Of a DNA stretch of 46,170 bases, positions 6,198 through 15,500 are shown piece after piece. The stretch covers positions 1-46,170 of the forward strand of contig JAKFWC010000018.1 in the NCBI GenBank assembly GCA_021732975.1, written 5' to 3'. Both the position numbers and the translations under genes were made by a program. The notes under the pieces are model-generated. The model made no database searches and had not been told where the DNA came from. It worked only from the letters and a program-made list of their open reading frames with translations. Positions within the stretch are counted from its first letter, which is position 1, and each line of letters starts with the position of its first letter. The stretch is from Planctomycetaceae bacterium. Its GTDB lineage: Bacteria; Planctomycetota; Planctomycetia; Planctomycetales; Planctomycetaceae.

Positions 6198-9161
6198 ATG
6201 TCCGGTCAGAACACGCCCGACGACGCTCCCTCCTGGATGTCCGAGGCGTTGCGGTCGCTCACTCACGTCTGCACGCGTCACCCCAAAGTGACGCTGGTGC
6301 TGGTCGTGTTGTCTTGTATCGCCAGCATTGGCTACACCGTCACCAATTTGAAGTTCAAGACGGACCGCTCCGATCTGATCGATCCGAGTACCCCCTTTCA
6401 ACAACGCTGGCTGCATTACACCAAGAGCTTCGGTGAATCCGCCGATATGGTGGTTGTTGTCGAAGGCGATGGTCCCGAAACGATCAAGCAGGCGCTCGAC
6501 CGCATCGGTGAGAAGCTGAAGCAACAGCCGGACCTGTTCGCGAACGTTCTGTACAAAATTGAGCCGGGCAACCTGCGAATCAAAGGGCTGCAATATCTTC
6601 CGCCCGATTTGCTCGCCGTCGGCCTGGAACGGTTAGACGATTACCGTCCGGTGCTCCGTGGTCAGTGGGATTTGGTGCGCCTGGACAAACTGATTCCCAT
6701 GCTGCAATTCCAATTGCAGGATTTGAATCAGAAGTCGCCCCAGGATGTTGACGGCTTGTGGCAACACGCGGAATTACTGGCCGAGTCGCTCGACCGGTTC
6801 ACCGCCGATCGCAACGACTTTATCAACCCGTGGCCGGAGATCGTGTCCGTCGATCCGCAGATGCGCGATCAGGAAAATCAAACGGTCTATCTCTTCAACG
6901 AAACCGGCACGATGGGTTTCGTGATGGCCGCTCCCGCTCAGGGAAACATCGGTTTCAGCGGAGCCACGAAAGCCGTTGATCGGTTAAGGGAAGTCGTCAA
7001 CGAAACTCAGGGCGACATCCCCGGAACACGCATTTCGTTGACGGGGATCCCGGTTCTCGAAAACGATGAAATGCGGCGTTCGCAGGCCGATAGCATCCGC
7101 GCGGAATTGCTGTCGTTTGTGGGTGTGATGATTCTCTTCTTCATCGGTCTCCGCGGCTTCACTCACCCGCTGATGGGGATGGCCACGCTCGCCGTCGGGA
7201 TGGCCTGGTCGTATGGATTCACGACGCTCTTTGTGGGGCACCTCAACATTCTGTCGATTGCCTTCGCGTCGATTGTGATCGGGCTCGGCAATGACTTTGC
7301 CATTCACATTCTGTCGCGGTATCTCGATCTGCGGCATCACGGGCGCGATGTCCGGCATGCGTTGGTCGAGACCTCCTCGCTGATTGGTCCCGGGATTATG
7401 ACCGGGGCCATCACCACGGCGCTGGCGTTCTTCTGTGCGTCGTTCACTTCGTTCCTGGGGGTCGCGGAGCTGGGACTGATTGCCGGCGGTGGGATTCTGC
7501 TCTGTACGCTGGCCACGTTCACATTTCTGCCGGCTCTCATCGCCGTGGCGGATCGACGCCGGACCGAACAGGCCATGCCGGTCCCGTTTCAGGGCAAACT
7601 GCTGCGAACGGCGACCAGCCAGTATCCCGGTTACGTGCTGGCGGCTTCTGTCGTGTTGTTTGTCGGGCTGGCGTGGGGTTCGTTTGATTGGTCGAAGGGC
7701 ACGCCAACGCCGCGATTGAAGTACGATCACAACCTGCTACATCTGCAGGCCGAAGGTTTGGAGTCGGTCGAAACGCAGAAACGCGTGTTCGAGTCCTCGA
7801 AGAATTCGCTGCTCTATGCGATCTCGCTCGCCGACTCCGCGGAGCAGGCTCGTGAACTGAAAACGAAGTTCGAGAAGCTGCCCACAGTGCGCCATGTCGA
7901 GGAATTGGCGACCCGTTTGCCGGCGGCTCCGCAGTCGGAGACGAAACTGCTGGTGCAGGCCTATCACACCTACCTCGCGAAATTACCTGAAGTGCCGCCG
8001 ACTCCATCACCGGCCGTTCCCGCGCAAGTGGGCATGATGCTTGAGCGCTTTCATGCGTTCTTGAAGACGCAGACCCACCCCTCCGCCGCGAAAATTGCCA
8101 CCTCTGTCGATGATTTCCTGAATCGGCTCGATGAACTCGACATCCAGTCGCAGATGGTGTTACTGGGTGAGTTCCAATACCGACTGGCGTATTCGCTGCT
8201 CGCTCAATTTCAGGCGTTGGCCGCGGCATCCGATCCTGAACCGGTGACGACCAGTGACCTGCCTCCGGAATTGCTGGCCCGGTATGTCAGCCCGCAAGGT
8301 CAATGGATGTTGCAGGTCTTCCCCAAAGATCAGGTGTGGGACATGGAACCGCTCGAACGGTTCGTGAAGGATGTCCGCTCGGTGGATCCTGAAGTGACCG
8401 GCACGCCGTTGCAGAACTTTGAAGCGGCCTTGCAGATCAAAGAGAGCTACGAAGTCTGCGCGATCTATTCGCTGGTTGTGATTCTGCTCGTGCTGTTGAT
8501 TGACTTCGTTCCGAAAGAGTTCGTGATGCCCTCGTTCGCGCCGCCAACGATTGCCGTCGGGATGCTGGTGGCGATGATGGTGTACAGCAAGATGGAAATC
8601 TCCATCCTGCCGATGGTGCTGATGTACGCCGCTGGGGTCTTTCTGATGGCGGCGTGGTGGCATCGCGCGGGAGTTCTCGACACGCTATCGGCCATTATCC
8701 CGCCCTTCCTGGGGTTGCTGTTAACGTTTGCCTGCCTCGCGGTGCTGGACATCCCCCTCAACCCCGCAAACCTGATCATTCTCCCGCTGATCATCGGCAT
8801 CGGCGTCGATAACGGCGTGCATGTGCTGCACGATTTCCACAGTAAACCCCGCGAGATTTACCGCCCATCCGCGAGCATGGTGAATGCGATCACCATGACA
8901 TCCTGTACAAGCATTTGCGGCTTTGGCAGCATGATGACCTCGTCGCATCGCGGGCTGTATAGTCTCGGTGCCGTGTTGTCCATCGGCGTCGTCAGTTGCG
9001 TGATCATGTCGCTGGTGACGCTGCCCGCACTGTTAGCATGGATCTCGCGCCACCGCAAACCGGAGGAGCCGTCCGGCGAGATGTCGGCCCCGTCGACTCC
9101 AATGCCTGTCGACGATGGCCCGCGGATTCTGCCCATGCCCAACGCCACCCGCGTGGCATGA
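6198..9161 (+). CDS. RND/MMPL-superfamily exporter, HpnN-like
   Basis: The 987-residue inner-membrane protein has the two-half RND layout: a first helix near residues 30-50 (VTLVLVVLSCIASIGYTV), a large periplasmic domain, and five to six helices at about 300-450 including IAFASIVIGLGNDFAIHILSRY. A second periplasmic domain (about 510-750) and a second helix cluster (about 755-960) with IILPLIIGIGVDNGVHVLHD follow. GLGNDFAIH and GIGVDNGVH are the helix-4 motifs of the MMPL/HpnN group with an acidic proton-relay residue. HpnN proteins move hopanoids to the outer membrane; close relatives may carry other lipids. The ATG at 6198 follows GAGAG. No hopanoid gene is beside it, so the substrate is inferred from family resemblance only. 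Confidence 0.85.
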   Translation: MSGQNTPDDAPSWMSEALRSLTHVCTRHPKVTLVLVVLSCIASIGYTVTNLKFKTDRSDLIDPSTPFQQRWLHYTKSFGESADMVVVVEGDGPETIKQALDRIGEKLKQQPDLFANVLYKIEPGNLRIKGLQYLPPDLLAVGLERLDDYRPVLRGQWDLVRLDKLIPMLQFQLQDLNQKSPQDVDGLWQHAELLAESLDRFTADRNDFINPWPEIVSVDPQMRDQENQTVYLFNETGTMGFVMAAPAQGNIGFSGATKAVDRLREVVNETQGDIPGTRISLTGIPVLENDEMRRSQADSIRAELLSFVGVMILFFIGLRGFTHPLMGMATLAVGMAWSYGFTTLFVGHLNILSIAFASIVIGLGNDFAIHILSRYLDLRHHGRDVRHALVETSSLIGPGIMTGAITTALAFFCASFTSFLGVAELGLIAGGGILLCTLATFTFLPALIAVADRRRTEQAMPVPFQGKLLRTATSQYPGYVLAASVVLFVGLAWGSFDWSKGTPTPRLKYDHNLLHLQAEGLESVETQKRVFESSKNSLLYAISLADSAEQARELKTKFEKLPTVRHVEELATRLPAAPQSETKLLVQAYHTYLAKLPEVPPTPSPAVPAQVGMMLERFHAFLKTQTHPSAAKIATSVDDFLNRLDELDIQSQMVLLGEFQYRLAYSLLAQFQALAAASDPEPVTTSDLPPELLARYVSPQGQWMLQVFPKDQVWDMEPLERFVKDVRSVDPEVTGTPLQNFEAALQIKESYEVCAIYSLVVILLVLLIDFVPKEFVMPSFAPPTIAVGMLVAMMVYSKMEISILPMVLMYAAGVFLMAAWWHRAGVLDTLSAIIPPFLGLLLTFACLAVLDIPLNPANLIILPLIIGIGVDNGVHVLHDFHSKPREIYRPSASMVNAITMTSCTSICGFGSMMTSSHRGLYSLGAVLSIGVVSCVIMSLVTLPALLAWISRHRKPEEPSGEMSAPSTPMPVDDGPRILPMPNATRVA

Positions 9162-9196
9162 GTGTCCGTCCCAGTCCAGAGCGCAAGCGACGGATG

Positions 9197-9481
9197 TCAC
9201 CGACGGTCCATCCAATAATCGGGATGATGGTTGGCGTGCGGGAGCGCGATGACAAAGACTCGTCCGCGATGAACCTGGTAAATGATGCGATAGGGAAATC
9301 GTCTCAGGACTGCGAACCGATGTTGATCGTCATAACGCCCAAACATCTCTGGTCGGGCGACAATCAATTCGAGTAACCGATCCACCTCCGCCTCAAACCG
9401 TTCGGCAGCAGAAAGATTTCGTTCTGCATACCACTGGCGCGCCTCGGTGTACTCCGATTGTGCCTCGGGATGAAACGCAAT
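9197..9481 (-). CDS. ParE/RelE-type toxin, start codon out of frame (possible frameshift)
   Basis: The reverse-strand frame ending at 9197 reads AFHPEAQSEYTEARQWYAER, and later MFGRYDDQHRFAVLRRFPYR and VIALPHANHHPDYW. This is the classic RelE/ParE toxin pattern, partner of the antitoxin directly upstream. The ATG expected at the gene overlap (9486-9484) leads into another frame. The toxin frame has no ATG before GTG 9385, which would cut off about 32 residues. The first usable near-cognate codon is ATT at 9481, giving 94 residues. One extra A in the AAA run (9483-9481) would restore MKIAFHPEAQSEY exactly. The gene is therefore either translated from ATT or inactivated by a one-base deletion. 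Confidence 0.7.
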   Translation of the reverse strand: MAFHPEAQSEYTEARQWYAERNLSAAERFEAEVDRLLELIVARPEMFGRYDDQHRFAVLRRFPYRIIYQVHRGRVFVIALPHANHHPDYWMDRR

Positions 9482-9482
9482 T

Positions 9483-9716
9483 TCATCCGTTCGCGTCAGT
9501 CCGGGCTCGCCGTTTCACTTCGGACCATGGAACGGCGGTGACTTCACCCGATTGCAGTTCAACAGACCGGCGTTCAATCACGGACTGCCAAACATCGTTG
9601 AAGGGGAGAGGGGCACGCGATTCGAGTGAAGCAATAAGGGCATCAACCAACTCGACGCGATCCTCTTCTTGCAAAGTAAGGGCAGCGTCAAGAATTTGTT
9701 CCACAGCGGAATTCAC
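9483..9716 (-). CDS. Antitoxin of the addiction-module (Unstab_antitox) family
   Basis: The 77-residue protein starts MNSAVEQILDAALTLQEEDR and ends with VPWSEVKRRAR. The helical N-terminus with ALxLxEEDRxELVDALIASLE and the C-terminal PW-x-EV-x-RRAR motif match the small proteins annotated as putative addiction module components (PF09720, TIGR02574 type), which neutralise ParE/RelE toxins. The start is GTG at 9716. Its TGA (9485-9483) overlaps the ATG expected for the toxin, the usual coupled order of antitoxin then toxin. The pair probably regulates its own promoter, but no operator was seen. Confidence 0.8.
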   Translation of the reverse strand: MNSAVEQILDAALTLQEEDRVELVDALIASLESRAPLPFNDVWQSVIERRSVELQSGEVTAVPWSEVKRRARTDANG

Positions 9717-9788
9717 GACAGCACACCTGAAGAATCAGTTCAAGTCGCAAGCGACAGCACCCCGACAACATCGAATCTACCCGGAAAC

Positions 9789-10088
9789 TTACTCCGGTGT
9801 CGATTCCGCTTCTCTGGCGAGCACTTCCGGATCGACATCCTCAAACAACGGCCCGTCATCTTCTGTTTGTGCGGCTTCAATCATCGCCCGAGCGGCGACC
9901 GCGTTTTTCTCGCAGACCAGCACGCGCGGCGCGGTCGTCCATCCCATCGGGATGTCGCCCAACGCACCGGTGAGGTAATCGCCGTCCACAGTTGCCGGCA
10001 GTCCGGCTTCTTTCAGAAAATTGGCGACCATGTGGGCTTCGAGCGGATGCGCTGCGCGATACACAACGGTCAGATCATCGTCGGCCAT
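9789..10088 (-). CDS. DUF2007 putative signal-transducing protein
   Basis: The 99-residue protein starts MADDDLTVVYRAAHPLEAHM. Conserved features are the VY-x-A-x-x-x-x-EA-x-M-V-x-x-x-L core, the acidic D-G-D-Y-L-T segment, and the strand RVLVCEKNAVAARAMIE. This is the ferredoxin-like DUF2007 (PF09413) pattern, found in many bacteria and of undefined role. An acidic tail follows after about residue 75. It lies 72 bases downstream of the antitoxin on the same strand, and a palindromic repeat (10118-10190) separates it from the next gene upstream. Confidence 0.75.
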   Translation of the reverse strand: MADDDLTVVYRAAHPLEAHMVANFLKEAGLPATVDGDYLTGALGDIPMGWTTAPRVLVCEKNAVAARAMIEAAQTEDDGPLFEDVDPEVLAREAESTPE

Positions 10089-10117
10089 GATGGAGTCCAG
10101 AGTAAAAAGTCGGCCAT

Positions 10118-10190
10118 ACCAGCCCGCAGCGCGAGCAAGGGTGTCCCTATTTCTTGGATTCAGATGCTCTTGCTGGCGCTACGGGCTGGT
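10118..10190. repeat. Palindromic repeat with ACCAGCCCGTAGCGC-type arms
   Basis: The left arm (10118-10139, ACCAGCCCGCAGCGCGAGCA and following) and the right arm (10169-10190) are reverse complements with two mismatches in 22 bases; the loop is 29 bases. It fills most of the gap between the DUF2007 gene and the amidohydrolase. A shorter relative is at 43177-43199. The arm motif resembles dispersed repeats I associate with planctomycetes. Confidence 0.75.
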
Positions 10191-10198
10191 GAAAACGA

Positions 10199-11140
10199 TC
10201 ACGCCACCGGCCAGCGATAGGCGTCTTTCGCGTTATGAAAAAAGAAACGATCCACAATCTCCGGGCCAAGATTATCCACATAAGTTTGCACGATTTTCTG
10301 TACCACAGCATAGTTGCCGAAGCGGGCGCTCACCGGCCAGTTGCTGCCGTAGATCACCCGCTTGTTGCCGAAGACTTCAAATACGGTGTCCAACACCGGC
10401 TTGTAGTATGCCGGATCGGATGGAGCCTCACGGTTCCCTTGGGCCGCCCCTTCGACCAAGGCACTCACTTTGAGGAACACGTTCGGATGCCGGGCCGTGG
10501 CTTTCAATTCCTGCAACCAGGTGGCATCCAGCATCGGACCCTCGATCCGCACGTTCGCCAGATGATTGATGACGATCCGCAAATCGGGCAACTTCGTCGC
10601 GAGCTTACTCACCAGTGGGAGTAAATCCGGCCGACCGTTCACATCGAGTTCTCGCTCGGCGTCCGACAGTTTCTTGATGTCGGCCAAAAACTCCGGCTTG
10701 TCGAGTCCCACTCCCAAGGGACCGGAGTTCACACGGATCCCAAGAAACTTCGGTTGCGCGACGAGCTTGGGAAAATGCTCGGCGAACTCTTTGGAACCGG
10801 GACTGAGGTTGCCGACGAGTCCCAGAACAAACGGGTCTTTCGCCGCGAGATCGAGAATCCACTGGTTATCGCCGGGGCGCGGACTGGCTTCCACCACTAC
10901 GGTTCCCACCACACCGTGCGGATTGGTCATCTGCTGATACTCGGCAGGCAACACGGGGCGATACAGAAACTTGTCGTCTGGTGACGGCCACGGCACGCCT
11001 TCCGGTCGTGTAGGGTCATAGAAATGGGTGTGGGTATCGACGATGCCCGGCCGTGCGGCTTGTCCCCAGGCGAACGTTCCACCACAAGCCGCAAACGCCG
11101 CCGACTTCAGCACCGCCCGGCGTGTCCAACTCTTCTTCAT
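10199..11140 (-). CDS. Exported amidohydrolase-2 family metal-dependent hydrolase
   Basis: The 313-residue protein begins MKKSWTRRAVLKSAAFAACG, a twin-arginine-like signal. The mature enzyme carries the metal-binding DTHTHF motif (residues 35-40) at strand 1 and the characteristic late motif IYGSNWPV with the catalytic-region aspartate position altered to asparagine-tryptophan, as in the amidohydrolase-2 (PF04909) group of lactonases and decarboxylases. VVEASPRPGDNQWILDLAAK and IVINHLANVRIEG are also typical. The ATG at 11140 is preferred to an upstream in-frame start at 11224 because it places the signal at the N-terminus. Substrate unknown; a sugar-lactone hydrolase is plausible. Confidence 0.82.
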   Translation of the reverse strand: MKKSWTRRAVLKSAAFAACGGTFAWGQAARPGIVDTHTHFYDPTRPEGVPWPSPDDKFLYRPVLPAEYQQMTNPHGVVGTVVVEASPRPGDNQWILDLAAKDPFVLGLVGNLSPGSKEFAEHFPKLVAQPKFLGIRVNSGPLGVGLDKPEFLADIKKLSDAERELDVNGRPDLLPLVSKLATKLPDLRIVINHLANVRIEGPMLDATWLQELKATARHPNVFLKVSALVEGAAQGNREAPSDPAYYKPVLDTVFEVFGNKRVIYGSNWPVSARFGNYAVVQKIVQTYVDNLGPEIVDRFFFHNAKDAYRWPVA

Positions 11141-11266
11141 CGCGGCCCACTTGTTCTGAAGGAAACTGCCATTCCGGTACCCATCATCGTGCGATCTCAT
11201 GTCCGATTGTGCAACCCGATTCAACGTTGGCTAGAATCATGGGGAAACCAAGTCGAATGATTGGTG

Positions 11267-11650
11267 ATGTGGATTCACGCGATGGTATGCCGAGTGCTGT
11301 TCCTGGTCTTGTTCGTGATCCCCGCAGTATGCCCGGCGGCGGAGCCGACGAAGGCACAGGTGGAGTTCTTCGAGAAGAAAATCCGCCCGCTGTTCGCTGA
11401 GAAATGCCACTCCTGCCACGGATCCGAGAAACAGAAATCGGGGCTGCGGCTCGACACGAAGGACGGTTTCCTCGCGGGGGGCGATTCCGGTCCGGCGTAC
11501 AACACGGAGAAACCCGAGGAAAGCCTGCTGCTCGATGCGGTGCGGTACAAACGAATCGAGATGCCGCCCGATCGCAAACTCGCGGAAGATGAAATTGATG
11601 CGATTGCCAAATGGCTGAAAGACGGCGCTGCCTGGCCGATCGTGAAATAA
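11267..11650 (+). CDS. Free-standing planctomycete cytochrome C (PSCyt1) protein
   Basis: The 127-residue exported protein has a signal peptide (VLFLVLFVIPAVCPAAE) and one c-type heme site, KCHSCHG, with the likely axial methionine in RIEMPPDRKL. The order FFEKKIRPLFAEKCHSCHG, KSGLRLDT and WLKDGAAWP is the PSCyt1 (PF07635) domain. In planctomycetes this domain usually heads a much larger protein with PSCyt2 and PSD1 domains. Here the reading frame stops right after it, and a palindromic repeat (11666-11791) follows. TTG 11261, GTG 11264, ATG 11267 and ATG 11282 are all possible starts; none has a clear Shine-Dalgarno site. Confidence 0.82.
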   Translation: MWIHAMVCRVLFLVLFVIPAVCPAAEPTKAQVEFFEKKIRPLFAEKCHSCHGSEKQKSGLRLDTKDGFLAGGDSGPAYNTEKPEESLLLDAVRYKRIEMPPDRKLAEDEIDAIAKWLKDGAAWPIVK

Positions 11651-11665
11651 TGTGGTCTGCCGTTC

Positions 11666-11791
11666 TGTGCGGGTCTCCTGACCCCGCAGCGACGCTGACC
11701 GCAGGTCTCCCCGATGGTTTCCATCGGCAGACGAGTTTGAAAGCGGAGACCTTCGGTCGCAAGAAGTGCGGGGTCGGGAGACCCGCGCACA
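11666..11791. repeat. Long palindromic repeat with TGTGCGGGTCTCC ends
   Basis: The left end (11666-11688) reads TGTGCGGGTCTCCTGACCCC and the right end (11767-11791) is its reverse complement except for a two-base insertion and one mismatch. Inner segments CGCAGGTCTCC and GGAGACCTTCGG continue the pairing with bulges, giving a long hairpin of 126 bases. It occupies the gap between the PSCyt1 gene and the ECF sigma factor gene. It may be a MITE or REP-like element. Nothing else is seen in 11651-11933. Confidence 0.75.
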
Positions 11792-11933
11792 ACATCCGCT
11801 CCGCAAAATTTCATACTTCTGAAAATTCCGCGACACTTTTCCGCCGGTTCGCGCCAATTCATTACGATGACGCGAATTCCCTTCTGCACACAAACCGGGG
11901 TCGACCGATGGTCTGGCCGCGCGGAATGGTTCC

Positions 11934-12533
11934 TTGCTGGACGAACACGACCAACTCGTGGTGATTCGCGGCTTGCGCGATGGCAACCGTGAAGCATGGT
12001 CGGCGTTGTATCGCGGATACAGTGCCGACGTGTGGCGGTACGTCGCGCGACTGGTGGGACCGCAGTCCGCCGATGTTGCCGATGTTGTGCAGGAAACATT
12101 GCTCGCCGCCGCACGCTCAGCCCGGCAGTTTGATGTATCTAAAGGGACGTTGTGGAGTTGGCTGGCCGGGATCGCTCATCGGCAAGCGGCGCTCGCCAAC
12201 CGCCGGGCGCACCGCGCGACGCGTGTCGTCGCTCTGGCGGAATCGGGGGCCGCGGTCTTTCGTGCGTTGTGTGAGACCGACCTCGCGGTCGATGCCATCT
12301 GGGAACGCCAGGAGCTCGTCGAGATTGTGCGTTGGTTGCTGGCGGAAATGTCTCCCGAGTACGCCGGGTTGCTGACGGGGAAGTATCTCGACGAGGCTTC
12401 GATCGAAGATCTGTCCCAACAATGGGGCGGCAGCATTGAAGCCACCAAGTCGAAACTCGCGCGGGCACGGCGGGAGTTTCGTGAACAGTTTGAACGTGTG
12501 ACGCGGACATCGTTGTCCGCCGCTGATCAATAA
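11934..12533 (+). CDS. ECF-type RNA polymerase sigma factor
   Basis: The 199-residue protein has region 2 (VVIRGLRDGNREAWSALYRG, VWRYVARLVG, ADVADVVQETLLAAARS, then GTLWSWLAGIAHRQAAL) and region 4 (VRWLLAEMSPEYAGLLTGKY, SIEDLSQQWGGSIEATKSKL). These are the promoter -10 and -35 binding parts of ECF sigma factors; the DVVQETLL motif is the core-binding helix. The linker of about 45 residues between them is long. The start is TTG at 11934; no ATG is available in frame. Its stop lies 21 bases before the giant protein gene, whose N-terminal cytoplasmic segment and membrane anchor are where an anti-sigma would be expected. The two probably form one operon and one signalling unit. Confidence 0.85.
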   Translation: MLDEHDQLVVIRGLRDGNREAWSALYRGYSADVWRYVARLVGPQSADVADVVQETLLAAARSARQFDVSKGTLWSWLAGIAHRQAALANRRAHRATRVVALAESGAAVFRALCETDLAVDAIWERQELVEIVRWLLAEMSPEYAGLLTGKYLDEASIEDLSQQWGGSIEATKSKLARARREFREQFERVTRTSLSAADQ

Positions 12534-12554
12534 CCAGCACCAACGACAGTCCTT

Positions 12555-15500
12555 GTGACCGATGCCATGACGATTGAAATCCTTCCCGATCCCGAAGAAC
12601 GCCGACTCGCAGCGCTGTTGCGTGCCGCGGACCGGGATGCCGCGCCGTTCGATGCGGCATTGATCGCAGCGCTCGAAGAGGCCGCGGCGCAAGCGTTTTT
12701 GTCGGCGTCGAATGAGCCCATCACTGTCGAATCGCAAATTGTCGGGAACTCTGTCCCGCCGTCCGCCGTCGAAGCCCCATCGTTGCCAACGAATTCTCCC
12801 GCTCGGAGATCGAAAATGTTCACGCTGCTTTATCGCGGTGTCGCGGCCGTTGCTGCCAGTGTGGTCGCCCTCGTGTTGTGGTTGAATCCGTATGCGTCAC
12901 CGGTGCGCGGAGCGGTCCCCTTTGCACAGGTGATGGAAAACCTGCGATCGGCCCACACGTTGCAGTTCCGTTTGATTCAATCGACAACGGGCACGCCAAC
13001 CGAAGCCGATGTGTGGTTCCGCGCCCCGGGATTGGTGCGTCGCGAAGAAACACCGCAACGGTATCAGATCGCGGCCGGGTCGCGCTGGTGGCAGATTGAT
13101 GAAACCGAAAACAGCGTCACCGTGGGGGATTCCCCGTGGTTCCAGTCGCCGCAGATGCCGGTCGATCTGCTCGCGCTGCTGGATGTTGGGGTGACCGATC
13201 CCGCGGCGTTGCTCTCTGCCCAACCGGTGCGCCGCGAGTCCTATGCCGGCCGCGTATGTCATGTTTATCACGTCGATGTTCCCACGGATTCGGATCATGT
13301 GGAGATTGAAGCGTTCGTCGATACGCAGACACACCAGTTGGTGTTATTGCGGGCACTGTCTTCCGCAAAGCGGCAAGCGGTGGCCGTTGCACCACTGGCT
13401 CAGTTGGAGCTTGTGGCCGTCAACACGAATGTCGCCGACGACAAATTTGTCGTGTCGAAGTCGTTGAGTGAGGATGGCCGCATCGGCAAAGTCAGCGCGG
13501 CTCAGGGTGTCGTGGTGCTGCGGCCGATGCTGGCAAAACGCTGGACGCCGGTCTGCCGCGAGACAGTGCTCAAACCGGGCGACTGGTTGCGGACAGAACA
13601 CCGCGGACCGAACGCAATCAAGGTCACACTCACATCGTCCGTCGAACTGACGCTCGGCCCCGGCTCACTATTGGAGTGCATTTCGCCCACGCAAGCGCGG
13701 TTGCACAGTGGTCAGGCACAAGTCTCCATTCCCCAACAAACAACCGATAAACCGCCGACGTTTGTATTGCTCGCTCCACGCGCTGGGGATCGCCAATTCC
13801 ATCCCGGTGACAAGCAGTTGCTGCGTACCGACCGCGAAGACAAATTGGTCGATGTCCCCGCCGCGCCGGTGTGGTTGACCGGATTTGAAGGGACATCGAA
13901 CAACGAATCGCTCGGTTCGCTCATCGTCAATCTTCCTGATGGTCGCAACGAACCGCTCACCGTCGGTTATCACAAGGTCAGCGTGGAAATTCGCGACCAG
14001 ATCGCGCGGACCACCATTGAAGAATCGTTCGTCAATCACACGGCAGCCCGGTTGGAAGGAGTGTTCCATTTCCCGCTGCCACAAGATGCCTCGATCAGCG
14101 GCTTCGGCATGTGGATCGGCAACGACCTGATCGAAGCCGATGTCGTTGAAAAGCAGCGCGCCCGCGAAATCTACGAAACGATTCTGCGGGAAAAACGCGA
14201 CCCCGGTCTGCTCGAATGGACTAGCGGCAATCTCTTCAAAGCCCGCGTGTTTCCCATTGAACCTCGATCCGAAAAACGGGTGAAAATTGTCTACACGCAG
14301 GTGCTGCCACTGCGGGCACAGCGGTATCGTTATACCTACGGACTGCGGAGCGATCTCCTGCAAACGAAGCCACTGCGGGAGTTGTCACTCAGTGTGACGG
14401 TGAATTCCGCGTTGCCGCTCAAGAGTATCACGTGTCCATCGCACGGCGTGCGGACGCAACAAACAGAGCACTCGGCTCAGGTCGAATTCACCGCGCAGGA
14501 ATACACGCCAACGCGCGATTTTGAAGTGGTGTGCGAACTCGACCGCACGCAGGCCGATGTCGTCGCGATCCCGCATCGCCGCGGCGATGACGGTTATCTG
14601 CTGGTGCAACTGTCGCCACCGGGGGGCCAGGGAAACTGGCAGCGCGAGGTCTTGCCCGATGGTCAACCGCTGCACGTCGTGCTGCTGTGCGATACGTCGG
14701 CCTCGATGAACTCCGAGAAACGGCAGCAGCAGACGGAATTTGTGATGACCGTGCTGGCATCATTGGGTATCGACGACCGTTTCCAACTCGCCGCGTGCGA
14801 TGTCGGTACCGTCTGGGCGTTCGGCGAACCGGTGGTGGCGAGTGAAGCCAACATTGCCGCGGCCCGACAATTCCTTGATGAACGACTCTCGCTCGGCTGG
14901 ACCAATCTCGATCGCGTGTTCGCCGATGTCATCCAAAAGGCCCCGGCGGATGCCCACGTCATCTACATCGGCGACGGGATCGTTTCCGCGGGGGACACCG
15001 ATGCGTCCAACTTTGTGAAACGGATCAATCTTCTCTTCGGGACCAATACCGAAGCGAACAAAGACAAACGGCGAACGTTTCATGCCATCGGTGTCGGCAG
15101 CACCACGGAACTGATCGCGCTGCGGGGAATTGCCCTCAGTGGTGGCGGTTCCGTGCGGATGATCGCCGGCGAACAATCGCCGTCCGTAGTCGCTCTCGAA
15201 CTTCTGAACGAAGTCGCCCAACCGGGCCTGCGTGATCTCAAAGTCGAATTCAAAGGCGTGAAAACGGCGGCGGTCTATCCTGACCGATTGCCGAACCTGC
15301 CTGCGGGAATGCAGCAGATTCTGGTGGCCCGATATCTTCCGCAAGGAGCCGATCAGCAAGGGGAAATCGTCGTCACCGGTCGTCGTGGCAACGAGAATGT
15401 CCGCTTTGCTGCCAAAGTCGCCTTCAAAGACGCCGAAGAAGGTAATTCGTTCATTCCCCGGCTATGGGCGCGATCACATCTCGATCAATTGCTGGCGCAG

